From positions 50,478 through 114,477 of the forward strand of contig NZ_JAOEJU010000022.1 of the NCBI RefSeq assembly GCF_025447595.1: a stretch of 64,000 nucleotides of DNA. The letters are read 5' to 3'. Both the position numbers and the translations under genes were made by a program. Positions within the stretch are counted from its first letter, which is position 1. Every line of letters begins with the position of its first letter. The DNA comes from Pseudomonas koreensis (GTDB taxonomy: Bacteria > Pseudomonadota > Gammaproteobacteria > Pseudomonadales > Pseudomonadaceae). The notes beneath the pieces were generated by a model. The model did not search any database and had not been told where the DNA came from. It worked only from the letters and a program-made list of their open reading frames with translations. Of this stretch, positions 8,981 through 22,662 are shown piece after piece.

Positions 8981-9546
8981 TGGCGCGGATTAACCTTTTA
9001 CCTTGGCGCGAAGAGCGGCGCGAAGAGCGGCGCAAGCGCTTTCTGCTGGCCTTGACGGGGGTGGTGGTCGGCTCCGTCGGCGCGGTGCTGATTGCCGACC
9101 AGATCATCAGCAATGCGATCGCCCGGCAGGTTTCGCGCAATGACTACATCGGCAAACAAATCGCCGTGGTCGACGAGCGGATCAAGCAGATCAGCGAGCT
9201 CAAGGCCCATCGCCAGCAACTGGTGGAGCGCATGCGCATCATCCAGGACTTGCAGGTCAACCGGCAGATCAGTGGGCGGATCTTCGATCAGTTGGCGCGC
9301 ACACTGCCTGACGGGGTGTATTTCACCGACGTGAAAATGGTCGGCAAGACCCTGTCGATCAGCGGCGCGGCGGAATCGAACAATCGTGTGTCCGACCTGA
9401 TGCGCAACCTTGATGCCTCCGACTGGTTCGACGCGCCCAACCTCAATGAAGTGAAAGCCACCACCGCCGGACAAGTGGATCAGGCCAATGTTTTCCAGCT
9501 GACCGTTCGCCAGACTCGACCCAAAATCGAGGAGGACGACCAATGA
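8980..9546 (+). CDS. pilN: Type IV pilus alignment protein PilN
   Basis: PilN is an inner-membrane bitopic protein linking cytoplasmic PilM to periplasmic PilO. The 188-residue product begins MARINLLPWREERREERRKR, the conserved PilM-binding INLLPWR motif, followed by one membrane segment at about residues 22-44, a coiled coil, and a small ferredoxin-like periplasmic domain. The ATG overlaps the pilM stop by one base and its own stop overlaps pilO by four, indicating translational coupling. Confidence 0.96.
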   Translation: MARINLLPWREERREERRKRFLLALTGVVVGSVGAVLIADQIISNAIARQVSRNDYIGKQIAVVDERIKQISELKAHRQQLVERMRIIQDLQVNRQISGRIFDQLARTLPDGVYFTDVKMVGKTLSISGAAESNNRVSDLMRNLDASDWFDAPNLNEVKATTAGQVDQANVFQLTVRQTRPKIEEDDQ

Positions 9547-10166
9547 AACCGTCCGAGTGGCTGGAAAGTCTGCGCAATATCGACTTCAACGACCTTGATA
9601 CCAGCAATATCGGTTCCTGGCCGGCGGCGGCCAAGAGTCTGGCCGGCGGGCTGCTGATGGTGCTGGTTCTGGCGCTTGGCTATAACTTTTTCATCAGTGA
9701 TCTGGAGTCCCAACTCGAGCTCAAGCGCGAGGAGGAAGTCACGCTCAAGGAGCAGTTTGCGAGCAAGGCGAGCATGGCCGCCAACCTGGAGCTGTACACG
9801 CAGCAGATGAAGGAGATGGAAAACTCGTTCGGCGTACTGCTGCGACAATTGCCCAGCGACACCGAAGTGCCGGGGCTGCTGGAGGACATCACCCGCACCG
9901 GGCTGGGCAGTGGTCTTGAGTTCGAAGAGATCAAGTTGCTCCCGGAGGTCACCCAACAGTTCTACATCGAGCTACCCATCCAGATTACCGTGACGGGCGC
10001 CTATCACGACCTCGCCACATTCGTCAGTGGCGTAGCCGGGTTGCCGCGTATTGTCACGCTGCACGATTTTGAGCTGGCGCCGGCGAATCCTGAAGGCGGG
10101 ACGAAGTTGCGCATGAGCATCCTCGCCAAGACCTACCGCTACAACGACAAGGGGCTGCAAAAATGA
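9543..10166 (+). CDS. pilO: Type IV pilus alignment protein PilO
   Basis: PilO pairs with PilN in the periplasm and connects the motor to lipoprotein PilP. The 207-residue protein has a short cytoplasmic N-terminus (WLESLRNIDFNDLD), a membrane segment near residues 27-48, a coiled coil, and a ferredoxin-like domain ending with the AKTYRYND strand. The ATGA overlaps with pilN and pilP are both four bases. Confidence 0.95.
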   Translation: MKPSEWLESLRNIDFNDLDTSNIGSWPAAAKSLAGGLLMVLVLALGYNFFISDLESQLELKREEEVTLKEQFASKASMAANLELYTQQMKEMENSFGVLLRQLPSDTEVPGLLEDITRTGLGSGLEFEEIKLLPEVTQQFYIELPIQITVTGAYHDLATFVSGVAGLPRIVTLHDFELAPANPEGGTKLRMSILAKTYRYNDKGLQK

Positions 10167-10687
10167 GCCCGATCCGGTTTTTCACCTTGTCGACCTTGAT
10201 ACTTGCGCTGGGTGGCTGTGGCGGCGATGACTTCAGTGACCTCGACGCCTACATGAACGAGGTGCGGCTTCGCCCTCCCGGCAAAATCGAGCCGACGCCG
10301 GCTTTTCGCACCTATCCGACGTTTACCTACAGCGCCGCCAGTCTGCGTAGTCCGTTTTCGCGCCAGGTGCGGGTAGATCTGGCTGGACACAAACAGGGTT
10401 CACGAGACGTCAAGCCCGACCCCAACCGGGTCAAACAATACCTCGAAGGTTTCAACATCGAGCAGTTTGAAATGGTCGGCACGATCGCCAATGCCTCCGG
10501 CTCCTTCGCGCTGCTGCGGGGGGCTGGGGGAGTTCATCGGCTCAAGGTCGGCGATTATCTGGGACGTAATGACGGGCGCATCGTCGCCATCAGCGCTTCC
10601 CAGGTCGATGTGGTGGAAATCGTTCCCGACGGAGAAGGTGCCTGGCTGGAGCGGCCGCGCACCATTCCTTTGAAAGAGCACTCATAG
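10163..10687 (+). CDS. pilP: Type IV pilus lipoprotein PilP
   Basis: PilP is an inner-membrane lipoprotein that bridges PilNO to the secretin PilQ. The 174-residue protein has a lipoprotein signal (LALGGCGGDDF; lipidated Cys near residue 19). The periplasmic part includes the RSPFSR and YLEGF segments, then a beta-sandwich domain (VGTIANASGSFALL, VHRLKVGDYLGRNDG) that contacts PilQ. It lies in the coupled pilMNOPQ operon, 13 bases before pilQ. Confidence 0.94.
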   Translation: MSPIRFFTLSTLILALGGCGGDDFSDLDAYMNEVRLRPPGKIEPTPAFRTYPTFTYSAASLRSPFSRQVRVDLAGHKQGSRDVKPDPNRVKQYLEGFNIEQFEMVGTIANASGSFALLRGAGGVHRLKVGDYLGRNDGRIVAISASQVDVVEIVPDGEGAWLERPRTIPLKEHS

Positions 10688-10700
10688 TGGAAGTTGAACA

Positions 10701-12779
10701 ATGAACAGGATTTTATCCACCTTCGGTATTTCGCTATGGATAGCGCTGCTTTCGCCGATGGTACAGGCAGCCAATCTGAAGGCGCTGGACGTCGCGGCAC
10801 TGCCGGGCGAGCGGGTCGAACTGAAGCTGTCGTTCGACGGCCCGCCCCCGCAACCCAAGGGCTACACCACCGATTCGCCGGCACGGATCGCACTCGACCT
10901 GCCGGGTGTCGCCAGTCAGCTGGCGAGCAAGACCCGTGACCTGGGCAGCGGCAATGCCCGCACGGCCACCGTGGTCGAGGCCAATAATCGTACACGGCTG
11001 ATCATCAGTCTGACGCAACTGGCACCGTACGACACCCGGGTCGAAGGCAATACGGTATTTGTGGTGGTCGGGCAAGGCAGCAAAGCCGCTGCCCCGCGTA
11101 CGGCGACTCGCACGCCGCGCGCAGCAGCTGCGGCAGTGCCAGTCCGCACGTTTGCGCCGACCGCCAGGGCCATTCGCGGTGTGGACTTTCAGCGTGGAAC
11201 GGCGGGCGAAGGCAATGTCGTCATCGACCTTTCCGACCCGACCATCGCCCCTGATATCCAGGAGCACGACGGCAAGATCATTCTCAATTTCGCCCGTACC
11301 CAATTGCCAGAACCGCTGCGGGTGCGCCTCGACGTCAAGGATTTCGCCACCCCGGTGCAGTTCGTCAATGCCGGTGTCAGCGGTGATCGCGCGACGATCA
11401 CCGTCGAGCCCAGCGGTACTTTCGACTATTCCACCTACCAGACCGACAACAAGCTGACCGTCAGCATCCGGCCGTTGACCGTCGATGACCTGCAAAAGCG
11501 CAACGCTGACCGCAACAGCTATAACGGCGAAAAGCTCTCGTTGAATTTCCAGGACATCGATGTGCGTTCGGTGCTGCAACTGATCGCCGACTTCACCAAC
11601 CTCAACCTGGTGGCCAGCGATACGGTACAGGGCGGCATTACCTTGCGTCTGCAGAACGTGCCGTGGGATCAGGCGCTGGATCTGGTGCTCAAGACCAAAG
11701 GCCTGGACAAACGCAAGGTCGGCAACGTGTTGCTGGTGGCGCCGGCAGATGAAATCGCCGCCCGCGAACGGCAGGAACTGGAGTCGCAGAAACAGATCGC
11801 CGAACTGGCACCGCTGCGCCGCGAACTGCTGCAAGTGAACTACGCCAAGGCTGCGGACATCGCCAAGCTGTTCCAGTCGGTCACCAGCGCTGAGGCGAAG
11901 GTCGATGAACGGGGTTCGATCACCGTCGATGAGCGAACCAACAACATCATTGCGTACCAGACCCAGGATCGCCTCGACGAGCTGCGGCGGATCGTGGCGC
12001 AACTGGATATTCCGGTGCGTCAGGTGATGATCGAGGCGCGGATCGTCGAGGCCAACGTCGATTACGACAAGAGCCTGGGCGTGCGCTGGGGCGGTTCGAT
12101 CCAGAACAAGGGCAACTGGAATACTTCCGGGGTCAGCAACGGCTCTTCGACCACCATCGGTACGCCGGGCAGCACCAGCACCAACTCGCCGTTCGTCGAC
12201 ATGGGCACGGTCAACAACACGTCCGGGATCGGCATCGCGTTCATCACCGACAATGTTTTGCTCGACCTTGAGCTGACTGCGATGGAGAAGACCGGCAACG
12301 GCGAAATCGTCTCGCAGCCCAAGGTGGTCACCTCCGACAAGGAAACCGCGAAAATCCTCAAGGGCACCGAGATCCCGTATCAGGAAGCCAGCTCCAGCGG
12401 CGCTACGTCGGTGTCCTTCAAGGAGGCGTCGCTGTCGCTGGAAGTGACGCCGCAGATCACCCCTGACAACCGCATCATCATGGAGGTGAAGGTCACCAAG
12501 GACGAACCGGATTACCTGAACAAAGTGCAGGATGTACCGCCGATCAAGAAAAACGAGGTCAATGCCAAGGTGCTGGTGAACGACGGCGAGACCATCGTGA
12601 TCGGGGGCGTTTTCTCAAATACTCAAAGCAAGGTCGTAGATAAGGTGCCATTTCTTGGCGATGTGCCGTATCTTGGCCGCCTTTTCCGGCGTGATGTGGT
12701 TTCGGAGAAAAAATCCGAGCTGCTGGTATTTCTCACTCCGCGTATCATGAATAACCAGGCGATTGCTGTGAGTCGTTGA
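10701..12779 (+). CDS. pilQ: Type IV pilus outer-membrane secretin PilQ
   Basis: PilQ forms the oligomeric outer-membrane pore through which the pilus emerges. The 692-residue protein has a signal peptide ending near AQA (residues 21-23), two AMIN peptidoglycan-binding domains (to about 270), a secretin N0 domain (SLNFQDIDVRSVLQLIADF), a KH-like N1 domain, and the C-terminal secretin barrel with the conserved VPFLGDVPYLGRLFR signature. A TS/GS-rich stretch near 475-500 is a variable loop. aroK follows after four bases. Confidence 0.97.
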   Translation: MNRILSTFGISLWIALLSPMVQAANLKALDVAALPGERVELKLSFDGPPPQPKGYTTDSPARIALDLPGVASQLASKTRDLGSGNARTATVVEANNRTRLIISLTQLAPYDTRVEGNTVFVVVGQGSKAAAPRTATRTPRAAAAAVPVRTFAPTARAIRGVDFQRGTAGEGNVVIDLSDPTIAPDIQEHDGKIILNFARTQLPEPLRVRLDVKDFATPVQFVNAGVSGDRATITVEPSGTFDYSTYQTDNKLTVSIRPLTVDDLQKRNADRNSYNGEKLSLNFQDIDVRSVLQLIADFTNLNLVASDTVQGGITLRLQNVPWDQALDLVLKTKGLDKRKVGNVLLVAPADEIAARERQELESQKQIAELAPLRRELLQVNYAKAADIAKLFQSVTSAEAKVDERGSITVDERTNNIIAYQTQDRLDELRRIVAQLDIPVRQVMIEARIVEANVDYDKSLGVRWGGSIQNKGNWNTSGVSNGSSTTIGTPGSTSTNSPFVDMGTVNNTSGIGIAFITDNVLLDLELTAMEKTGNGEIVSQPKVVTSDKETAKILKGTEIPYQEASSSGATSVSFKEASLSLEVTPQITPDNRIIMEVKVTKDEPDYLNKVQDVPPIKKNEVNAKVLVNDGETIVIGGVFSNTQSKVVDKVPFLGDVPYLGRLFRRDVVSEKKSELLVFLTPRIMNNQAIAVSR

Positions 12780-12783
12780 TTCT

Positions 12784-13302
12784 GTGCGAAATTTGATTCT
12801 TGTAGGACCGATGGGGGCTGGAAAAAGCACCATCGGCCGATTACTGGCCAAAGAGCTGCGCCTGCCGTTCAAGGATTCCGACAAGGAAATTGAACTGCGT
12901 ACGGGCGCCAATATCCCGTGGATCTTCGACAAGGAAGGCGAGCCCGGCTTTCGTGACCGTGAGCAGGCGATGATCGCCGAGCTGTGCGCGTTCGACGGCG
13001 TGGTGCTGGCGACCGGTGGCGGCGCCGTGATGCGCGATGCCAACCGCAAGGCCCTGTACGAGGGCGGGCGGGTGGTGTATCTGCACGCCTCCGTCGAGCA
13101 GCAGGTCGGCCGCACCTCTCGCGACCGTAATCGGCCATTGCTGCGTACTGCCAATCCGGAGAAAACCTTGCGCGATCTGCTGGCGATCCGTGATCCGCTT
13201 TATCGGGAAATCGCCGATCTGGTGGTGGAAACCGACGAGCGGCCGCCACGCATGGTCGTGCTCGATATTCTCGACCGCCTGGCGCAGCTTCCGCCCCGTT
13301 AA
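12784..13302 (+). CDS. aroK: Shikimate kinase
   Basis: AroK phosphorylates shikimate at the 3-hydroxyl in aromatic amino-acid synthesis. The 172-residue protein has Walker A GPMGAGKST, the shikimate-binding DSDKEIE segment, GGGAV, and the RDRNRPLL lid. The start is GTG at 12784, four bases past pilQ. Co-location with pilQ and aroB is the usual gamma-proteobacterial order. Confidence 0.97.
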   Translation: MRNLILVGPMGAGKSTIGRLLAKELRLPFKDSDKEIELRTGANIPWIFDKEGEPGFRDREQAMIAELCAFDGVVLATGGGAVMRDANRKALYEGGRVVYLHASVEQQVGRTSRDRNRPLLRTANPEKTLRDLLAIRDPLYREIADLVVETDERPPRMVVLDILDRLAQLPPR

Positions 13303-13454
13303 AGCATCGCTCGAAATGCGCTATCCTCGGCGTCCTGTCACAACCCGCCGAGGTTGTGGCGGATGGCGTGCGAGCGGCGTCATACCCGCTATAGGCCGCA
13401 GACAACCAATAATTCAGGGCAGGACGCCTGCTTCCATCTTCACTGTGGGGACAC

Positions 13455-14555
13455 ATGCAGACACTCAAGGTCGACCTAGGCGAGCGCAGCTACCCGATTC
13501 ACATTGGCGAAGGATTACTGGACCAGCCTGAACTGCTGGCCCCACATATCCACGGGCGGCAAGTGGCAATCATCTCCAACGAGACCGTTGCGCCGCTCTA
13601 TCTCGAGCGTCTGACCCGCAGCCTGGCGCAGTTCTCGGTGGTTTCCGTGGTGCTGCCCGACGGCGAAGCCTTCAAGAACTGGGAAACCCTGCAACTGATC
13701 TTCGACGGCTTGCTGACCGCCCGTCATGACCGTCGCACCACGGTGATCGCCCTTGGTGGCGGTGTGATCGGCGACATGGCCGGTTTTGCAGCCGCCTGCT
13801 ACCAGCGCGGCGTCGATTTCATCCAGATTCCCACCACGCTGCTGTCTCAGGTCGATTCGTCGGTCGGCGGCAAGACCGGGATCAACCATCCGCTGGGCAA
13901 GAACATGGTCGGCGCGTTCTATCAACCGAACGTGGTGCTGATCGATACCGCGTCCCTGAAAACCCTGCCAGCGCGCGAGCTGTCGGCCGGCCTGGCGGAA
14001 GTTATCAAGTACGGTCTGATCTGCGACGAGCCGTTCCTGACCTGGCTCGAGGACAACGTCGACGCCCTGCGTGCGCTGGATCAAACGGCCCTGACCTATG
14101 CCATCGAGCGTTCCTGCGCTGCCAAGGCGGCGGTAGTCGGCGCCGACGAAAAAGAAACCGGCGTACGGGCCACCCTCAATCTCGGCCACACCTTTGGCCA
14201 CGCCATCGAAACCCACATGGGCTATGGTGTCTGGTTGCATGGCGAAGCGGTCGCCGCTGGCACCGTGATGGCGCTGGAAATGTCCGCGCGCCTGGGCTGG
14301 ATCAGCGAGCAGGAGCGTGATCGCGGCATCCGCCTGTTCCAGCGCGCCGGTCTGCCGGTGATCCCGCCGGAAGAGATGACCGAAGCCGATTTTCTTGAAC
14401 ACATGGCAATTGACAAAAAAGTGATCGACGGTCGCTTGCGCCTGGTGCTGCTGCGCCGGATGGGCGAAGCGGTGGTGACCGACGATTATCCGAAAGAGGT
14501 TCTACAGGCCACGCTGGGAGCGGATTACCGCGCTCTGGCTCAGCTTAAAGGTTAA
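13455..14555 (+). CDS. aroB: 3-dehydroquinate synthase
   Basis: AroB is an NAD- and zinc-dependent enzyme that cyclises DAHP to 3-dehydroquinate, the second shikimate-pathway step. At 366 residues it has the family length. GGGVIGDMAGFAA and QIPTTLLSQVDSSVGGKTG are signature segments; Glu in SAGLAEVIKYG and His residues in NLGHTFGHAIE and LHGEAVAAG are the metal ligands. It is separated from aroK by 152 bases that hold only a weak hairpin and no recognised gene. It is 10 bases before the next gene. Confidence 0.97.
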   Translation: MQTLKVDLGERSYPIHIGEGLLDQPELLAPHIHGRQVAIISNETVAPLYLERLTRSLAQFSVVSVVLPDGEAFKNWETLQLIFDGLLTARHDRRTTVIALGGGVIGDMAGFAAACYQRGVDFIQIPTTLLSQVDSSVGGKTGINHPLGKNMVGAFYQPNVVLIDTASLKTLPARELSAGLAEVIKYGLICDEPFLTWLEDNVDALRALDQTALTYAIERSCAAKAAVVGADEKETGVRATLNLGHTFGHAIETHMGYGVWLHGEAVAAGTVMALEMSARLGWISEQERDRGIRLFQRAGLPVIPPEEMTEADFLEHMAIDKKVIDGRLRLVLLRRMGEAVVTDDYPKEVLQATLGADYRALAQLKG

Positions 14556-14565
14556 TAAGATTCCG

Positions 14566-16161
14566 ATGACTAGTTTGCATGCCGACGAGGCGTTTCTCGG
14601 CCATTTCCAGTTAAGTCACGACCCTTTCGCGCCGCGGGTGCCGGGCTTCAAATTCTTCCCGGCCCAGCGCAAGCCGGTGCTGGGGCAGTTGCATCATCTG
14701 GCGCGTTACAGCCAGTTGTTGCTGGTAGTCACCGGCCCGCAGGGCAGCGGCAAGACCCTGCTGCGTCAGGCGCTGGTTGCCAGCACCAACAAGCAATCGG
14801 TGCAGAGTGTCGTCGTTTCCGCCCGTGGCGCCGGCGATGCAGCCGGTGTGCTGCGTCAGATTGCCCAGGCGCTGGACGTGGCCCAGGCCGAAGTCGGGGC
14901 GATCCTCGATCAGGTCGTGCAGCTCGCGCTGACGGGGCAGGAAGTCTATCTGCTGGTGGACGATGCCGAGCAACTCGACGAGTCCGCACTTGAAGCCCTG
15001 ATGGCGCTGGGCGCCGGCGCGCCGGAAGGCCGCCCGCACGTGTTCCTGTTCGGTGAGTCGTCGCTGATCGCCCAGCTCGAGGCTTTGCACCTCGAGGAAG
15101 AGCGCTTCCACGTCATCGAATTGCAGCCGTACACCGAAGAAGAAACCCGCGAGTATCTCGACCAGCGGCTCGAAGGCGCGGGCCGGGGTGTCGAACTTTT
15201 CACCGCGGATCAGATCTCTGATATTCACGAAAGCTCCGAGGGTTGGCCGGGCAACATCAACCAGGTCGCTCGCGATGCTCTGATCGAAGTCATGATTGCC
15301 AGCCGCTCTGCGGTCAAGCGTCCAAGTATGGGGTTCAACATGCCGAAGAAACACGTATTGGCGATTTCCGCCGTCGTTGTGGTCGCGGTCGCTGCCGCCT
15401 GGCTGATGCCGGGTCGCAACAAGGCACCGACCACCGGTGCGCCGGCCAACGAGCAGGCCCAACTGCCATTGGGCCAGGGCACGCCGCAGGCGGGTGGCGC
15501 GCCGTCCGTCGAATTCAACGGCAATACCCAGCCGATGCCGCTGCCGCTGGTCGGCAACTCGCAGCCGGTGATGCGCGGTCCGCTGGCTGAAGCGGCGGGC
15601 GGCATTACCGAAGGCGACGACGGTGTGCCAGTCGAGGGTTCCAGCAACACACCGCCGACCGTGACCACCACCGCGCCACCCGCGGGCGTTCAGGCCGGCC
15701 CTGCGCCGACCCCGGTTCCAGTCCCGGCACCGAAGCCGACCCCGGCACCGACCCAGGTCGCTACCGCCAAGCCTGCTCCGGCCGCTCCAGCGGCCAAACC
15801 GGCTCCGGCGCCTGCCAAGCCTGTTGCCGCCGCCAAACCGGCCGAGAAGCCCGTCACCGTCGCCAAGGCCGCCGGTGGCAGCTGGTACGCCGGTCAGCCG
15901 ACCAGCAACTACGTAGTGCAGATCCTCGGCACCAGCTCCGAAGCGACCGCGCAAAGCTTCGTCAAGGAGCAGGGCGGCGAGTACCGTTATTTCAAGAAAG
16001 TCCTCAACGGCAAGCCTCTTTACGTGATCACCTACGGCAACTTCGCCAATCGTGATGCAGCCGTTTCTGCCATCAAGGCCTTGCCAGCGAAGGTTCAGGC
16101 TGGTAAACCTTGGCCTCGCACTGTCGCCAGCGTCCAACAGGAACTGGCAACAACTCGCTGA
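14566..16161 (+). CDS. DamX-like AAA ATPase with C-terminal SPOR domain
   Basis: A 531-residue inner-membrane protein. Residues 1-250 form an ExeA-like AAA ATPase (Walker A GPQGSGKT near 57-64, Walker B YLLVDDAEQ). One membrane segment lies near 263-280. A long Pro/Ala/Lys-rich periplasmic linker follows (about 285-435). The last 80 residues are a SPOR domain (YVVQILGTSSEATAQSFVKE) that binds denuded septal glycan. It corresponds to the damX position downstream of aroB, so a role at the division septum is inferred. Two roles are combined in one chain, ATPase and septal binding, which is common in Pseudomonas. Confidence 0.88.
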   Translation: MTSLHADEAFLGHFQLSHDPFAPRVPGFKFFPAQRKPVLGQLHHLARYSQLLLVVTGPQGSGKTLLRQALVASTNKQSVQSVVVSARGAGDAAGVLRQIAQALDVAQAEVGAILDQVVQLALTGQEVYLLVDDAEQLDESALEALMALGAGAPEGRPHVFLFGESSLIAQLEALHLEEERFHVIELQPYTEEETREYLDQRLEGAGRGVELFTADQISDIHESSEGWPGNINQVARDALIEVMIASRSAVKRPSMGFNMPKKHVLAISAVVVVAVAAAWLMPGRNKAPTTGAPANEQAQLPLGQGTPQAGGAPSVEFNGNTQPMPLPLVGNSQPVMRGPLAEAAGGITEGDDGVPVEGSSNTPPTVTTTAPPAGVQAGPAPTPVPVPAPKPTPAPTQVATAKPAPAAPAAKPAPAPAKPVAAAKPAEKPVTVAKAAGGSWYAGQPTSNYVVQILGTSSEATAQSFVKEQGGEYRYFKKVLNGKPLYVITYGNFANRDAAVSAIKALPAKVQAGKPWPRTVASVQQELATTR

Positions 16162-16167
16162 AGATTC

Positions 16168-16188
16168 GGCGGCCTTACCCAGGCCGCC
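16168..16188 (+). terminator. GC-rich hairpin after the damX-like gene
   Basis: Perfect 8-bp stem GGCGGCCT/AGGCCGCC with a five-base loop, six bases after the stop codon. There is no good T-run after it, so it may be a weak terminator or an mRNA-end stabiliser. Confidence 0.5.
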
Positions 16189-16301
16189 TCTCCAAGCACC
16201 TCAAAATTTCTACAAGTGCGCGCCGCCCTTACGGGTCGCGTGCCTTGTGGTGTCTGCGTCACAGTAGTCTTTGAGTCGTTGCGGTCAAAATTAAAAAAGT
16301 T

Positions 16302-16379
16302 TTGACTAGCACAGCAGATCGCTTTAAACCTTTCACAAATGCGACATGAATTTGCGACATTTCGTCGTCAAATTTGTGA
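16302..16379 (+). promoter_or_regulatory. Upstream regulatory region of gltBD
   Basis: This part of the 350-base gap between the damX-like gene and gltB is AT-rich. It holds a TTGACT/TTAAAC promoter-like pair (16302-16307, 16324-16329). An 8-bp inverted repeat, TCACAAAT (16333-16340) and ATTTGTGA (16372-16379), encloses a direct repeat of TGCGACAT (16340-16347, 16353-16360). These may be binding sites for a nitrogen regulator; which one cannot be told. The rest of the gap shows nothing recognisable. Confidence 0.4.
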
Positions 16380-16511
16380 GCCTCTGTGTCGCTGTGTACA
16401 ATGACCACCCTTTTGCCCCCGCTAAGCCGGCGTACGTTCGGCGCGAGATGCAAGTGGTTGAATTGAAAAGAAATTTGCCTCGAAAAGAGGCAGCCTGGTG
16501 AGAAAGTGTCT

Positions 16512-20957
<4,446 letters not shown>

Positions 20958-20990
20958 TATGCGCCTGAAGAGTTTGATGAGGTTTTAACA

Positions 20991-22409
20991 ATGGCTGAAC
21001 GTCTGAATAACGACTTCCAGTTCATCGACGTCGGGCGCAAAGATCCGAAGAAGAAACTGTTGCGTCAACGCAAGAAAGAGTTCGTTGAGATTTACGAACC
21101 GTTCAAACCCCAGCAGTCGGCCGACCAGGCCCACCGCTGCCTGGGTTGCGGCAACCCGTACTGCGAATGGAAGTGCCCGGTGCACAACTTCATTCCGAAC
21201 TGGCTGAAGCTGGTGGCCGAGGGCAACATCCTCCAGGCCGCCGAGCTGTCGCACCAGACCAACACCCTGCCGGAAGTCTGCGGCCGGGTGTGTCCGCAGG
21301 ATCGTCTGTGCGAGGGTGCCTGCACCCTCAACGACGGTTTTGGCGCGGTGACCATCGGTTCGGTCGAGAAGTACATCACCGACACCGCGTTTGCCATGGG
21401 CTGGCGCCCGGACATGTCCAAGGTCAAGCCGACCGGCAAGCGTGTCGCGATCATCGGTGCAGGCCCGGCGGGCCTCGGTTGTGCCGACGTGCTGGTGCGT
21501 GGCGGCGTGACCCCGGTGGTGTTCGACAAGAACCCGGAAATCGGTGGTCTGCTGACCTTCGGCATTCCCGAGTTCAAGCTCGAGAAGACCGTGCTGAGCA
21601 ATCGCCGCGAAGTCTTCACCGGCATGGGCATCGAATTCCGCCTCAACACCGAGGTCGGCAAGGACGTGACCATGGAGCAACTGCTCGCCGAATACGATGC
21701 CGTGTTCATGGGCATGGGCACCTACACCTACATGAAGGGCGGTTTTGCCGGTGAGGACCTGCCGGGCGTTTATGACGCGCTGGACTTCCTGATCGCCAAC
21801 GTCAACCGCAACCTGGGCTTTGAAAAGTCGCCGGAAGATTTCGTCGACATGAAAGGCAAGAAGGTCGTGGTGCTGGGCGGCGGCGACACGGCGATGGACT
21901 GCAACCGCACGTCGATCCGCCAGGGCGCCAAGTCGGTGACCTGCGCCTATCGTCGTGACGAAGCGAACATGCCCGGCTCGCGCAAAGAGGTGAAGAACGC
22001 CAAGGAAGAAGGCGTGAAATTCCTCTACAACCGTCAGCCGATCGCCATTGTTGGCGAAGACAAGGTCGAAGGCGTGAAAGTGGTCGAGACCCGTCTCGGC
22101 GAACCGGACGCCCGTGGCCGTCGCAGCCCCGAGCCGATTCCGGGTTCCGAAGAAATCATCCCGGCTGACGCCGTGGTCATCGCTTTCGGTTTCCGCCCGA
22201 GCCCGGCGCCGTGGTTCGAGCAGTTCGAAATCCAGACCGACAGCCAGGGCCGCGTCGTTGCGCCCGAGCAAGGTCAGTACAAGCACCAGACCAGCAACCC
22301 GAAAATCTTCGCCGGTGGCGACATGGTGCGCGGTTCCGACCTGGTGGTGACGGCGATCTTCGAAGGCCGCAATGCGGCTGAAGGGATCCTGGATTACCTG
22401 GGCGTCTAA
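20991..22409 (+). CDS. gltD: Glutamate synthase (NADPH) small subunit
   Basis: GltD oxidises NADPH and passes electrons through FAD and 4Fe-4S clusters to GltB. The 472-residue protein has the N-terminal cysteine sets (CLGCGNPYCEWKCP, CGRVCPQDRLCEGAC), an FAD-binding GAGPAGLGCAD, and an NADPH-binding GGGDTAMDC. The C-terminal GGDMVRGSDLVVTA completes the FAD site. It forms an operon with gltB. Confidence 0.97.
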   Translation: MAERLNNDFQFIDVGRKDPKKKLLRQRKKEFVEIYEPFKPQQSADQAHRCLGCGNPYCEWKCPVHNFIPNWLKLVAEGNILQAAELSHQTNTLPEVCGRVCPQDRLCEGACTLNDGFGAVTIGSVEKYITDTAFAMGWRPDMSKVKPTGKRVAIIGAGPAGLGCADVLVRGGVTPVVFDKNPEIGGLLTFGIPEFKLEKTVLSNRREVFTGMGIEFRLNTEVGKDVTMEQLLAEYDAVFMGMGTYTYMKGGFAGEDLPGVYDALDFLIANVNRNLGFEKSPEDFVDMKGKKVVVLGGGDTAMDCNRTSIRQGAKSVTCAYRRDEANMPGSRKEVKNAKEEGVKFLYNRQPIAIVGEDKVEGVKVVETRLGEPDARGRRSPEPIPGSEEIIPADAVVIAFGFRPSPAPWFEQFEIQTDSQGRVVAPEQGQYKHQTSNPKIFAGGDMVRGSDLVVTAIFEGRNAAEGILDYLGV

Positions 22410-22439
22410 CCCCGGATCCTGAGCCAAAAGCAATAACCC

Positions 22440-22530
22440 TGTGGGAGCGAGCCTGCTCGCGATGGCAGTGAATCAGTCACCAGATGTATTGGCTGACACT
22501 CCGCTATCGCGAGCAGGCTCGCTCCCACAG
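22440..22530. repeat. REP pair (REPIN) between gltD and hemE
   Basis: Inverted copies at 22440-22462 and 22507-22529 match each other exactly as reverse complements (core with CCTG/CAGG). They lie 31 bases after gltD. The remaining 130 bases to hemE show no strong promoter match. Confidence 0.9.
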
Positions 22531-22662
22531 TTGTTTCTCAGTGTTGCTGATAGCGCATTTCCAGCGCGACAAATTGACCCGATAGACAAAAGGCTGACCT
22601 GCATCCGTGCCTTTTGCGTCGCGCTCTGAGAAAATGCCCGCACTTTTTTTCCGGATGCCGAC

